A stretch of DNA of 37,272 nt, from contig JAJYFB010000011.1 of assembly GCA_021785495.1 (NCBI GenBank), positions 1-37,272 on the forward strand. Reading direction: 5' to 3'. This DNA comes from Acidobacteriota bacterium (GTDB lineage Bacteria > Acidobacteriota > Terriglobia > Terriglobales > Acidobacteriaceae). The notes below the pieces were generated by a model. It was given only the letters and a program-made list of their open reading frames with translations. It searched no databases and was not told where the DNA came from. Shown here one piece after another: positions 15,425-23,538 of this stretch; within the stretch, counting starts at the first letter, position 1; the number at the start of each line of letters is the position of its first letter. The position numbers and the translations under genes were made by a program.

Positions 15425-17182
15425 TTACTTCTTCGCCTTCTTGCGGGCCTTGTGACGCGCGGGATGCCGCTGGGCAAGGGGCTTGCGGACCTGCGGTTTC
15501 ACCGCGGTCTCGTCGACCGGGGTGGTTCCCGCCACGTCCTTGGCAAAGTCCGCGCCCGATGGCACTAAGTAATTTTCGACCGTCTGGCTGCCGGCCGCAC
15601 CCGTGGCAACGGAGACGCGCGAGCCGTCGATGCCCTGTTCTTTCACCAGGTAGTCCTTGGCGTTGACGGCGCGCTGTGCGGCGAACGCGTCGACCTTGGC
15701 GCGTTTGTGGCGCTGCGCGAACTTCTGCTGCCTGGCCTCGATGGCGACTTCCTTGCTGTCCTGCTCGCCGACCAGGACGGCCTTGGCGTCGGCCTGCTGC
15801 TTGAGGTCCAGAGCGACCTGATCGAGGCAGGCCTTGGCTTCATTGTCGACGCGGGTCGGACGCCGCTTGTCGGTTGAGAAGCTCAGGGTGCAGAGAGCCT
15901 GCGTCTTCGGCTGGATGACCGGCGGAGCCACAATGGTCAGACTGGTGTCGGCCTTTGCGGTGTGCCCCTTGTCGTCGGAGACCGTGCAGGTGATGCCGAC
16001 AGCTCCCGTGGGAGCGCCCGCCGAGGAGTATTCCGCAGTCGTTCCGTCGCCGGTCACCGTGCCTGCCGTGGCCAGATAGCTGTAAGTCAGCGGCCGGTTC
16101 TGCGGGCTGACGGCGGTCGAAGTCACGGTCGCCGTGGCTCCCGGAGCAATCGTGGCGGGATTCGCCGCGCAACTGATGGTCGGCGGCTCGAACTCCTTGA
16201 CCGTCACTTGCGTGGAGTTGGAGGCCGTCTCCCAGGGCTTCAGCCCCTCCTTGCCTTTCTTGCCTTCCTTCACCGTGGCGGTCACGGTGTACTTGCCCGG
16301 AGCCAGATCGGTGGTGTTCATCCTGGTGGTGGTAGCGTCGCTGTCCACCACGCCGGGGCCGGACCAGCTATAGATCACGTTGTCTTTGGGATTCAGGCTT
16401 CCCGCAGTTGCCGTCAGAGCGATCGGCTCGCCAGGGTAGACCGACGCTGGATTCGGCGCGACAGCCAACGTCACCGGCGGCGGCGGAGCCATCGAACCGG
16501 CGTGAATGACCAGGCCCGTGCTCAGGCGCACCGCATTGATATTCGCGTCGCCGCCCAGGGGCACAGCGCCCCAGTTGGCGTGCATGAACTCGTAATCGGC
16601 CTGGAAGAGGCGGATCGCCAGGTGGTGATTGAACCAGGGAGTTTCGTAATCCAGGCCGCCGCCGGCGGTCATGCCCGGACCCCATTTGTTGGGCTCGAAA
16701 TACGGCCCGTTGACGCGGGCCCCAATCATCAGCGCATGAACGAAGGGCGTAAAATTGCCGTTCGGAAAACGCACGATCGGGCCAGCTCCCAGGGTCAGGA
16801 AGCCATCGTTGTTGCTGCGCGAGCCGACGTTCGAGGCGCAGCACTGCACGCCCCACTCGTGCTCGCCAAATTCCGTCTGCACGCCCACATGGCGCGTGAT
16901 GTAATAGGAGCCACTGAACAGACCGCCAAGATTGACCGCATCGTAAGACGCCGAAACAGGCACCGGAGTGGACGAGTTGTTGAGAAAACCCACCGGCGCA
17001 GTGGTATCGACGGTGTCATGTGGAGACAGGTAGCTGTAACCGGCAAAAATATCCCACCTGGAGAGGGATGCGTCAGCCGGGCTCTTGGCCTTGCTCGATT
17101 GAGCCGGCATGGCCGCCGGCAGACAAGCCAAGGCAAGCCAGGCAACCGTCCAGCTCACAGAATGCAAAAGACGAGATTTCAT
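15425..17182 (-). CDS. OmpA-like outer-membrane protein with Ig-like middle and basic tail
   Basis: 585 residues from the ATG at 17182, which has GGAGGA seven bases upstream. Residues 1-28 are a signal peptide. About 40-245 form an eight-strand-type outer-membrane barrel (WDIFAGYSYLSP; alternating hydrophobic strands). About 250-415 hold two Ig-like repeats (CAANPATIAPGATATV). The C-terminal domain (about 420-545) is OmpA-like and normally binds peptidoglycan: Asp475 (GEQDSKE) and Arg504 (AAQRAVNAKDYLV) match the two usual ligand-binding residues. They are 29 residues apart instead of about 15, because of a basic insertion (RQQKFAQRHKRAK). The protein ends in a strongly basic tail (RHPARHKARKKAKK). 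It likely links the outer membrane to the cell wall. It is followed by two hairpins and appears to be monocistronic. Confidence 0.88.
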   Translation of the reverse strand: MKSRLLHSVSWTVAWLALACLPAAMPAQSSKAKSPADASLSRWDIFAGYSYLSPHDTVDTTAPVGFLNNSSTPVPVSASYDAVNLGGLFSGSYYITRHVGVQTEFGEHEWGVQCCASNVGSRSNNDGFLTLGAGPIVRFPNGNFTPFVHALMIGARVNGPYFEPNKWGPGMTAGGGLDYETPWFNHHLAIRLFQADYEFMHANWGAVPLGGDANINAVRLSTGLVIHAGSMAPPPPVTLAVAPNPASVYPGEPIALTATAGSLNPKDNVIYSWSGPGVVDSDATTTRMNTTDLAPGKYTVTATVKEGKKGKEGLKPWETASNSTQVTVKEFEPPTISCAANPATIAPGATATVTSTAVSPQNRPLTYSYLATAGTVTGDGTTAEYSSAGAPTGAVGITCTVSDDKGHTAKADTSLTIVAPPVIQPKTQALCTLSFSTDKRRPTRVDNEAKACLDQVALDLKQQADAKAVLVGEQDSKEVAIEARQQKFAQRHKRAKVDAFAAQRAVNAKDYLVKEQGIDGSRVSVATGAAGSQTVENYLVPSGADFAKDVAGTTPVDETAVKPQVRKPLAQRHPARHKARKKAKK

Positions 17183-17799
17183 GCGCGATTCCTCCGCAGA
17201 TTGAACAACCAAGACTATCCGATGAACAAGGATGTTCCCGTTCCCGTGCGGGTGGCAGGGGAAGGAGACGGCATCGTCTATCGTTCGATGCCATTGTGCC
17301 GCAATAGCTTCCGGCAGTATCCAACGTACCACAGGATCGTCGCCGGGGACGCATCTTTCTTGACAGGGCGCATCAGGCGGATCACTGCGGGCGAGCAATG
17401 CAGTCGGTCGGATGAGGCCATTTTCCCTTTTGCGTTCAAAAACATACGCAATTGTCGACTTGCGGCATTTCCCCTTTGAAAACCATTTCATCTGCCGAAA
17501 TCCGCAGGCCTGCCGATGAAATCCCCTGGACGCCCATTCCTGGATGCGCCAGAGCCGCCGCAAACGCCAAGCGGCAACCACGCGTGCGACGCCGAAGAAC
17601 CGCCTTTTCAGTGAGAAGACTTCCTCTCTCCCGTTCGAGTCCCCCGCGGGAGTTTCCAGCCCGCAGCGCGGTCAACCAAGCCACTCGCCGGTTCTCGGCC
17701 TGACTCCGCCAGCTCAGCCAACTTCTTTCTAGACACTACTTCTGTCCCATCGTTGTACAGTCCGGCGGCCGGTCCGGTTCGCCCGGGCGCAAGGCCGTG

Positions 17800-17836
17800 C
17801 CTTGCCATCCTTTCCGCCAAAAATGCGGAAGGACGC
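17800..17836. repeat. Hairpin repeat related to the one at 9181-9229
   Basis: CCTTGC is followed by CATCC, TTT, CCGC, an A-rich loop, GCGG, AA and GGA. The stem TCCTT(T)CCGC/GCGGAAGGA has one bulged T. The order CCTTGC, C-rich, A/T triplet, CCGC, A-loop, GCGG, GG is shared with 9181-9229, while the A/T triplet is exchanged and pairing is kept. Only two copies are visible, so the family assignment is tentative. Confidence 0.4.
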
Positions 17837-18201
17837 AGATGCAGATGCCTTTGCCTTGGACCGAGTGAGAATCGGTGCGGCTGTCCGGCCCGCGGGACGC
17901 TCAGGATGTGCTTGGCATCCTCGCAGCCGCGAAGTTGCCACTTCATCCGCCTGGACCCGCTGGTTTAGACTGACCAAGGAAAAGCGGCGCTGGAGCGCAT
18001 CGAGGAGAGTTGTGTCTCCGGTTTCGATCGTCAGGCCGGAAGAAAGCCCGCATGGCGCGGGAGAAATGGTTGGCGTTACGCCGGGTGGAATGAAGCCCCC
18101 CGGTTGCGCCACGTCGGCCGGGCCGGGCGCGGAATCGCGCGGTTCTCTCTCGTCGCTCGATATTCCGCCGATGACTGGGCCGTGAACTGCCGGCGGCGCG
18201 G

Positions 18202-18246
18202 ATGGATCCGCACACAATCGATCAACACGCAATGGATCAACGCGCA
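18202..18246 (+). repeat. Three tandem 15-bp units before the 18260 gene
   Basis: ATGGATCCGCACACA, ATCGATCAACACGCA and ATGGATCAACGCGCA follow one another without gaps; units 2 and 3 agree at 13 of 15 positions. The array ends where the ribosome-binding site AAAGGAGA begins. It may be an iterated binding site, or part of the leader acting on translation. The units keep a reading frame (MD/ID repeats), but that frame runs into the next gene out of phase and is unlikely to be expressed. Confidence 0.6.
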
Positions 18247-18259
18247 AAGGAGATGCAGA

Positions 18260-18859
18260 ATGCGCTGGAAGCTATGGATTCTTCTCTTCGCCATGAGTGC
18301 GCTGGCGTCTGCGGCTCCCGCATGTTCGCAGGTTACTCCAAGCTATCAGGGCCATCTCAAGCAGGTAAGCCTTGGCATCGGCCTCTCCGGCTACAACCCC
18401 GGCTGGGGACAGGGCGCGATGTTTGGCGGCGCGGCATGGGCCGACTGGCAGCCACAGTTTCTGCCAAGGGGATTGCGCGGTTTGGGCATTGAAATGGAGG
18501 TGCGTGACCTCAGCCTCGACCGCCATCTTCCTTCGGAAGCGAACGTTCGCCAGGATACCTTCTCGGGAGGGCCGATGTATCTCTGGAGCCACTTCACGAG
18601 CTTCCATCCGTACGGCAAGTTTCTGATCGGTCACGGCAGCTTTGATTTCACCTCGATCAGCCCCTTCTATTCGCACGATACCCGCACCTTTTTGGCTCCC
18701 GGCGGCGGCTTCGAGTGCCGCATCCATCCCGGCCTCTGGGCGCGGGCCGACTACGAATACCAATCCGTGCAAACCCTCATTGGCGACGTGCATCATCCGC
18801 AAGGCTTCACCGCCGGCCTCGCATACAACTTCGGCGACTACCACCCGGCCAAGCGGTGA
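18260..18859 (+). CDS. Small outer-membrane beta-barrel protein
   Basis: 199 residues. The ATG at 18260 has GGAG seven bases upstream; the frame is open further upstream but includes the 15-bp repeats and no better start. Residues 1-24 are a signal peptide (WILLFAMSALASAAPACSQ). The mature part shows alternating amphipathic strands rich in Gly, Phe and Tyr (GIGLSGYNPGWGQGAMFGG, ARADYEYQSVQTL) and ends GLAYNFGDY, typical of eight-strand barrels of the OmpA/opacity transmembrane type. No periplasmic domain follows. The function is unknown; such proteins often serve as structural porin-like or adhesion proteins. It is read divergently from the ompA-like gene across the 1-kb gene-poor region. Confidence 0.85.
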   Translation: MRWKLWILLFAMSALASAAPACSQVTPSYQGHLKQVSLGIGLSGYNPGWGQGAMFGGAAWADWQPQFLPRGLRGLGIEMEVRDLSLDRHLPSEANVRQDTFSGGPMYLWSHFTSFHPYGKFLIGHGSFDFTSISPFYSHDTRTFLAPGGGFECRIHPGLWARADYEYQSVQTLIGDVHHPQGFTAGLAYNFGDYHPAKR

Positions 18860-18895
18860 TTGGGCGGGCCAAAGGTTCACTCGGCGAACGCAAAT

Positions 18896-18914
18896 CGCCG
18901 GAAAATCTCCGGCG
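18896..18914. other. Perfect hairpin between the barrel gene and the next gene
   Basis: CGCCGGA pairs with TCCGGCG around AAATC, followed at once by the palindrome GGCCGTACGGCC (18914-18925). No T-run is present on either strand. The core CCGGA...AAATCTCCGG resembles the hairpin at 9792-9807. It may mark the 3' end of the 18260 transcript. Confidence 0.4.
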
Positions 18915-18960
18915 GCCGTACGGCCAAACGGCGCGCGGCGAGTGGTAGTCTAGCGATGGG

Positions 18961-19827
18961 ATGAACACGGTGCAGCTGGCCAAGATTGTGCTTGTGATGG
19001 CGGCGGGAGCCATTTTCGCGCCTGTGTGCGGGGCGCAGGCCGGCGGAGTTCCGGTCCGCGCGCCCTATCCCGTCCAGCCCGTCCCCGAAGACGTGACGAT
19101 TCCCTACCGGACCCGGCCTCTACCGCGCGTCGCGTCTCTGCCGAAGAGCGGCGGCGACAACACGGCCCAGGCGGGAAGCCATTTTATCGTTTACCGCGCC
19201 CCTGCGCAGATGAGCCGCGAGGATCGCGCATGGACCGCAAAGTCGATGCCCGCGATTCGCGAGGCCGCCGCGTTCGCCGGCATGGAGTTTGGCGCGGCGC
19301 AATGGAGCTACCGGCAGCTCGACTGCCGGGCCCTGCCCGGCCACCTTTTTTTGCTCTTCGCCAATCGCCGCGGCCCAGGCGATACCAGCCGTTTCACGGC
19401 CTCGATTTCCCGCGCTGCAAACGGCCGGCTGCGCATCCTGCCCGTCGAGCGGCGCGGCGACTCGCTCTTTGCGCTGACTCCCACCGACGCACTGGCCCTC
19501 GCCTTCTTCAGCCGTATTCGCGCCGAAGAACCGGAGAGCCAACACGCCGACTGGCTGGCAACCAGCCTTTGTTACGCAGCACTCACCGTTCCGGACGAGA
19601 CGATCGCACTCTCGCCGCGCGAGGCGCCCGACACGAATCTCGCCTTGTCCTTTCCGCCCTCGATCGAGTTGGGCCGCGGGGGAGATTCGACTGTGCGTTT
19701 CGTCAACGTGGACGCGGCCAGCCCGCCATTCGAGTGGACGTTGAACTTCAACGCCAAAGGCGATCTCGTCGCGGCCAACCGCTTCCCCGTTCCGGCCTAC
19801 GCCACGCGCGTGATTCCTAAAAAATGA
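18961..19827 (+). CDS. Exported protein of unknown function
   Basis: 288 residues. A signal peptide is clear (residues 1-25: KIVLVMAAGAIFAPVCGAQA). The mature part begins with a Pro/Val-rich segment, followed by a compact alpha/beta domain with two Cys residues that may pair (LDCRALPG, TSLCYAAL) and a C-terminal beta-rich part. I recognise no family motif. There is only a poor ribosome-binding site, and TAGTCT lies about ten bases before the ATG, so the mRNA could be nearly leaderless. Its 3' end overlaps the convergent wzi-like gene by 11 bp. The neighbourhood suggests a cell-envelope role, but this is only by position. Confidence 0.75.
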   Translation: MNTVQLAKIVLVMAAGAIFAPVCGAQAGGVPVRAPYPVQPVPEDVTIPYRTRPLPRVASLPKSGGDNTAQAGSHFIVYRAPAQMSREDRAWTAKSMPAIREAAAFAGMEFGAAQWSYRQLDCRALPGHLFLLFANRRGPGDTSRFTASISRAANGRLRILPVERRGDSLFALTPTDALALAFFSRIRAEEPESQHADWLATSLCYAALTVPDETIALSPREAPDTNLALSFPPSIELGRGGDSTVRFVNVDAASPPFEWTLNFNAKGDLVAANRFPVPAYATRVIPKK

Positions 19828-21673
19828 CCTTGCGCTGCGGAAACCACGTGATCTGAATGTTCGTGGTGGTCACGGTCTGCTGGCCGGGAAGGTAGATTGG
19901 AGCCTTCCAGTGCTCGACGGCAAAACTGCCGTCAAGTTCGACATCTTTGCCGATCCGTTTCACGGCCTGGAAGGCGACATCGTTGAGCGTGGCGCCGCCG
20001 GGGATGAAGTCCTTGGCCGCCTTCTGATTGCGCAGGCTCACCTGGAGCCATTCGTTGCCGCTCAAGTGGTACGTGAGCCACGCCTGGCCGCCCTTGTCTT
20101 CGCGGCCGATCCAGTCGCCGAACAGTTGCCCCTGGTTGGTGTAACCCTGTTTTTCGATGGTCTCCCAGTACATGAACAGACCGCCTGTGCTGCGGCTGAC
20201 CGGCGGATCGGTCGAAGCGGCTTCCACACGCAGGTCGAGCTGGGGCAGGCCGGGCACATGCGAAAGATAGAGGCCCGGCCGCACGGCGGCGCGGCGCGGC
20301 GCATCGATCGGCGAGATGTCGTCATGCGCCTCCGAGTCGCTATAGAGCGTAAGCCAGTTGCGCAGGTACGGCAGCCGCCAGGAAAAATCGAAGGCTCCGA
20401 AGCGCGCGCCCGGATCGGTGTTGCCAGCTTTCTGCGCGCCGGCGCCGGCCGTCACGCTGAAGAAGCTGCGTAAAAATGAGTGCAGGCTCACGCCCTCGTG
20501 TCCCTCGCCGCCGAAGATCGCCGTGCGCTCGAAGCCGAACTCCAGGTCGCGATAGGGCTTCATGCTCACCTTCTCGACATGCACCCATGGATCGCCGGGG
20601 TTGATGACATTATCGACACCCGTGGATGGATTCTGCTCATAGGCTGGATTCGGCATGAAGCTGTGCCCGCGCAGCGCGCCCACCAGAAATTCGTAACGAA
20701 ACGGACCGGTCCAGCGCGAAAGCACGGGAACGTTCAGCGGCTCGATGCGGTTGATCTCGAAGGCGTAGAAATTCTGCGCGTTGTTGGAAAACGCCATGCT
20801 GGCGCCCTGGGCCGGACCCAGCCACTGGTCCTGCTTGCCGAAAGAAATGACATGGCTCCGCCATTGATACGAGAGATACGCCTCCAGAAACCGCGCCTGC
20901 GCCGCCGAAGCGATGGGCCCCTGCGGAATGGTGGTCTGCGGCAGATAGTAATTTGTGGCGAAGGTGGTTGGATTGATATAAACCGTCAGATCGATCGTCG
21001 ATAACTCTTCCGCCAGCGCCGCCGGGTAGCCCGCGGCCGAAGGAGCGCCCTGAAACTCCCAACGCGCGTAAGCGGCAAATCGCCCTGCGCTGGCATAAGC
21101 GCTCGCGCCGGAGTCGTTGTTGAGGCCGTTCTGGTACGGGCGCCCGTAGTCGTTCACGATGGTCTGGCCGAGATGAAAGCTGTCGTCGAGCGGCATGCCG
21201 CTGATGCCGCGCGTCAGGCTATAGGCGGACTCGATGCGCGCACTGCCCTGGTGCGGCCCGCATGGGCCCTGCATATCCTCGTGCAGTTCGTAGCGGAGAG
21301 CACGGTAGATCGCGCGCGCCTCGGCGGCGGCCGGATCGCCGCGGCCTGCGCTGTCGTCGAGAAGCAGGCTGGCGTTTTCAAGCATGCGCATCACGCTGGC
21401 GCGTGTCCACGGGCGCAAGCCGAGAAAAACATCGTCCACATAGCCCAGCGCATACAGCCGAAGAAGCGCCGGGTACATCCAGCTATCGACGGGAATGTAC
21501 GGCGAACCAAGCTGCGAGGGCACACACAGCGCCGTTGCGCCTGCCGGGGAATCTTTGCCAGAAGAGCCCGGATCTTCCGCCCCGATCGGCAGGGGCGCGC
21601 TCAAGACGCCGAGCGCAAAAACGAACAGCAACAAAACAAAAATTCTTTCCAAGGATGTTTTTTCCCAGTTCAT
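19817..21673 (-). CDS. Wzi-like outer-membrane capsule-assembly protein
   Basis: 618 residues. A signal peptide covers about residues 1-32. The protein fits the Cap_assemb_Wzi family: an N-terminal helical part (VDSWMYPALLRLYALGYVDD, LRPWTRASVMRMLENA), then a large beta-barrel with the characteristic SYQWRSHVISFGKQDQWLGP and MAFSNNAQNFYAFEINRIEP segments, ending in a terminal Phe. Wzi proteins sit in the outer membrane and help retain or organise capsular polysaccharide at the surface. The start at 21673 follows GAGGAA; an overlapping out-of-frame ATG at 21677 is ignored. The gene lies 38 bp after the acetyltransferase gene on the same strand, at the distal end of the glycosyltransferase cluster. 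That fits a surface glycan that is exported and held on the cell. Confidence 0.87.
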   Translation of the reverse strand: MNWEKTSLERIFVLLLFVFALGVLSAPLPIGAEDPGSSGKDSPAGATALCVPSQLGSPYIPVDSWMYPALLRLYALGYVDDVFLGLRPWTRASVMRMLENASLLLDDSAGRGDPAAAEARAIYRALRYELHEDMQGPCGPHQGSARIESAYSLTRGISGMPLDDSFHLGQTIVNDYGRPYQNGLNNDSGASAYASAGRFAAYARWEFQGAPSAAGYPAALAEELSTIDLTVYINPTTFATNYYLPQTTIPQGPIASAAQARFLEAYLSYQWRSHVISFGKQDQWLGPAQGASMAFSNNAQNFYAFEINRIEPLNVPVLSRWTGPFRYEFLVGALRGHSFMPNPAYEQNPSTGVDNVINPGDPWVHVEKVSMKPYRDLEFGFERTAIFGGEGHEGVSLHSFLRSFFSVTAGAGAQKAGNTDPGARFGAFDFSWRLPYLRNWLTLYSDSEAHDDISPIDAPRRAAVRPGLYLSHVPGLPQLDLRVEAASTDPPVSRSTGGLFMYWETIEKQGYTNQGQLFGDWIGREDKGGQAWLTYHLSGNEWLQVSLRNQKAAKDFIPGGATLNDVAFQAVKRIGKDVELDGSFAVEHWKAPIYLPGQQTVTTTNIQITWFPQRKVIF

Positions 21674-21711
21674 TCATTTCCTCGCTTCAAATTGAGCGGC
21701 TTGCGGGGATT

Positions 21712-22374
21712 TCAATTCGCATCGGCGTGCGCTGCGTCCAGAATGCGCGCCCGCGCCTTGACCGCAACGGCCGGAACGCCGCTGTACATCGTCCACGGCT
21801 CCAGGTCGCGGGTCGCCACCGACCCCAATCCCAGCACAGCGCCCACGCCCACATTCACGCCGGGACCGACCGAGGCTCGCGCACAGATCCACACATACGC
21901 GCCCAACCGCATCGGGTACGAAATCATGGGAAAATCGGGATCGTTGGCGTCGTGCGTCGCCCCGCAGAGATAGGCCTGCTGCGAGATCACGCAGTGGGAT
22001 TCGAGAAAAACCGGCGAAGGATTGTAGATCTCAGCTCCATCGGCCAGCGTGCAGCAGTCCTCCGCAATCAGGTTCCACGGCGCCCAGATCTTTCCGCCGG
22101 GATAAAAGCGGCAGCCGGGGCCGATCTTCGCGCCAAACAGCCGCAGCAGCAGCGACCGCCAGCCGTGAAAGGGCACAGGCGACGGGCAATAGAACAGCAG
22201 ATACACCGTCCGCCAAAGCAAGCGCATCAGCCGGTGCCGCACGTCAAAGGAGGGGCGATGATAGGGATTCTCCCCCTTGCCCGCCGCAATGTGATGCACC
22301 GCGCGCTCGCGTTGTGGAGTGGTTGCGCTCATCGGCGCTGTCTCTTCTCCTGCTGGCATCGGCATGAAATCCAT
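21712..22374 (-). CDS. Hexapeptide-repeat O-acetyltransferase (WcaF-like)
   Basis: 220 residues from the ATG at 22374, which has GAGGA seven bases upstream; longer in-frame starts lack such a site. After an amphipathic N-terminal region (about 45-80, RLLWRTVYLLFY), the left-handed beta-helix begins (FGAKIGPGCRFYPGGKIWAP) with imperfect hexapeptide repeats. Its likely catalytic His141 is in CGATHD. The last coil reads GVNVGVGAVLGLGSVATRDLEPW, followed by the YSGVPAVAVKAR end common to the WcaF/NodL-type group. It would transfer acetyl from acetyl-CoA to a sugar hydroxyl during polysaccharide synthesis. It precedes the wzi-like gene and diverges from galE. Confidence 0.88.
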   Translation of the reverse strand: MDFMPMPAGEETAPMSATTPQRERAVHHIAAGKGENPYHRPSFDVRHRLMRLLWRTVYLLFYCPSPVPFHGWRSLLLRLFGAKIGPGCRFYPGGKIWAPWNLIAEDCCTLADGAEIYNPSPVFLESHCVISQQAYLCGATHDANDPDFPMISYPMRLGAYVWICARASVGPGVNVGVGAVLGLGSVATRDLEPWTMYSGVPAVAVKARARILDAAHADAN

Positions 22375-22465
22375 GAGCGCATCCTCGCATTTCCCTTCAC
22401 CCGCAGCAACGCGTTGTTCCGCCGGACGCGAATGAACTCGCTCCCGCGCCGAAACCGTCCATACG

Positions 22466-22479
22466 CTGACTATACTGAG
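22466..22479. promoter_or_regulatory. Shared near-palindromic -10 region between acetyltransferase and galE genes
   Basis: CTGACTATACTGAG reads TATACT (22471-22476) toward galE on the plus strand and TATAGT toward the acetyltransferase on the minus strand. galE starts 57 bases after the plus-strand box; the minus-strand gene starts about 95 bases away. -35 boxes are weak on both sides. A symmetric -10 could serve both directions. Confidence 0.4.
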
Positions 22480-22532
22480 ACAAACGGCATCGGCGTCGCA
22501 GCCAGCGCATCGCCGCACCGGCAAGGATCGCA

Positions 22533-23513
22533 ATGCGCGTTTTGGTGACAGGCGGATGCGGCTACGTGGGCGCGCACACGGTACGCGAACTCAGCGCTGC
22601 CGGCCACGAGGTCGCGATCTGCGACAACCTCAGCACCGGCCATCGCCCGTTCGGTGAAGGATACCGACTGATTGAAGCGGACATCGCCAACCAGGATGTG
22701 CTGGCCAAGGCGCTCGACGGTGTCGACGCCGTACTGCACTTTGCCGCCTCCGCCTATGTCGGCGAATCGGTCGTCAATCCACGAAAGTACATCCATAACA
22801 ACGTCGAGTCGGCGCTGAAGCTGCTCGACGCCGTCCTGGCCAGCCCGGCGCGCCTTTTTGTCTTCTCCTCGACCTGCGCCGTCTATGGAGTTCCGCGCAC
22901 GCTTCCCATCGCCGAAACCGCTCCACGGGATCCGGTCAATCCCTACGGGGCCACCAAACTTTTCTTTGAGCACGCTCTGGCCGCCTATTCCGTCGCGCAC
23001 GGACTTCGCTCGGTTTCTTTGCGTTACTTCAACGCCGCAGGCGCGCATCCCGACGGCTCCATGGGCGAACTGCACACCCCGGAGACCCATCTGATTCCGC
23101 TCGCGCTCCAGGCTGCGCTCGGCGTCGCTCCGCCCCTCACCATCTTCGGCAACAACCTGAACACGCCCGACGGCACTTGCATTCGCGACTACATTCACGT
23201 CTCCGACCTGGGCCGCGCCCACGTGCTCGCTCTTGAGTATCTCGCGCAGGGAGGCCGGACGACCTGTCTCAATCTTGGCACCGGCGAGGGAACCTCCGTC
23301 GCGCAGATCGTTCTCGCAGCCGAACGGATCAGCGGACGAAAGGTGCCCTACTCTTACGCCGATCCACGGCCCGGCGATCCCCCGGCACTCTACGCCGATT
23401 CCGCGCTCGCCCAATCCGTCCTCGGCTGGCGGCCCCAGTTCGACATATCCGCAATTCTAAGCACGGCCTGGAACTGGGAACTACGGTTACAGGCCATGAA
23501 CCATCGCTTGTAA
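22533..23513 (+). CDS. galE: UDP-glucose 4-epimerase
   Basis: 326 residues; the ATG at 22533 follows AAGGA. It is an extended short-chain dehydrogenase: NAD-binding GGCGYVG at 7-13, the acceptor-specificity Asp at the end of strand 2 (CDNLSTG), SSTCAVYG at 112-119, and catalytic Tyr138/Lys142 in YGATK. NPYGATKLFFE and RYFNAAGAHPDGSMGE are typical of true GalE proteins that interconvert UDP-Glc and UDP-Gal (or the GlcNAc forms). It would feed activated sugar to the neighbouring glycosyltransferases. It is one of only two plus-strand genes inside a minus-strand polysaccharide cluster, so it is transcribed separately, probably from the promoter at 22471. Its end is 25 bp from the end of the convergent glycosyltransferase gene. 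Confidence 0.95.
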   Translation: MRVLVTGGCGYVGAHTVRELSAAGHEVAICDNLSTGHRPFGEGYRLIEADIANQDVLAKALDGVDAVLHFAASAYVGESVVNPRKYIHNNVESALKLLDAVLASPARLFVFSSTCAVYGVPRTLPIAETAPRDPVNPYGATKLFFEHALAAYSVAHGLRSVSLRYFNAAGAHPDGSMGELHTPETHLIPLALQAALGVAPPLTIFGNNLNTPDGTCIRDYIHVSDLGRAHVLALEYLAQGGRTTCLNLGTGEGTSVAQIVLAAERISGRKVPYSYADPRPGDPPALYADSALAQSVLGWRPQFDISAILSTAWNWELRLQAMNHRL

Positions 23514-23538
23514 CGGCGCACGATCGCGCACCGGCCAG

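Larger units (their letters stand above)
17183..18259. other. Gene-poor 1.08-kb region between divergent outer-membrane protein genes
   Basis: No open frame here has both a ribosome-binding site and protein-like composition. Visible structures are an inverted repeat ATTTCATC/GATGAAAT at 17485-17522 enclosing the palindrome GCAGGCCTGC, a GCAAGGC-CGT-GCCTTGC hairpin at 17789-17805, the CCTTGC-type hairpin at 17800-17836, and three tandem 15-bp units at 18202-18246. It must contain the promoters of both flanking divergent genes and is long enough to hide a non-coding RNA, but no known RNA family is recognisable by eye. Confidence 0.5.

Noticed and set aside
17625-17655. GTTCGAGTCC resembling a tRNA T-loop
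   Set aside because: The flanking bases do not form a 5-bp T-stem, and no anticodon arm or acceptor stem can be drawn.
17729-18247. 172-codon minus-strand frame in the gene-poor region
   Set aside because: Low-complexity Arg/Pro/Ala composition, crosses hairpins and the tandem units, and lacks a ribosome-binding site.
18202-18492. 96-codon frame starting in the 15-bp repeats
   Set aside because: Runs out of phase through the beta-barrel gene, which has a better start and a signal peptide.
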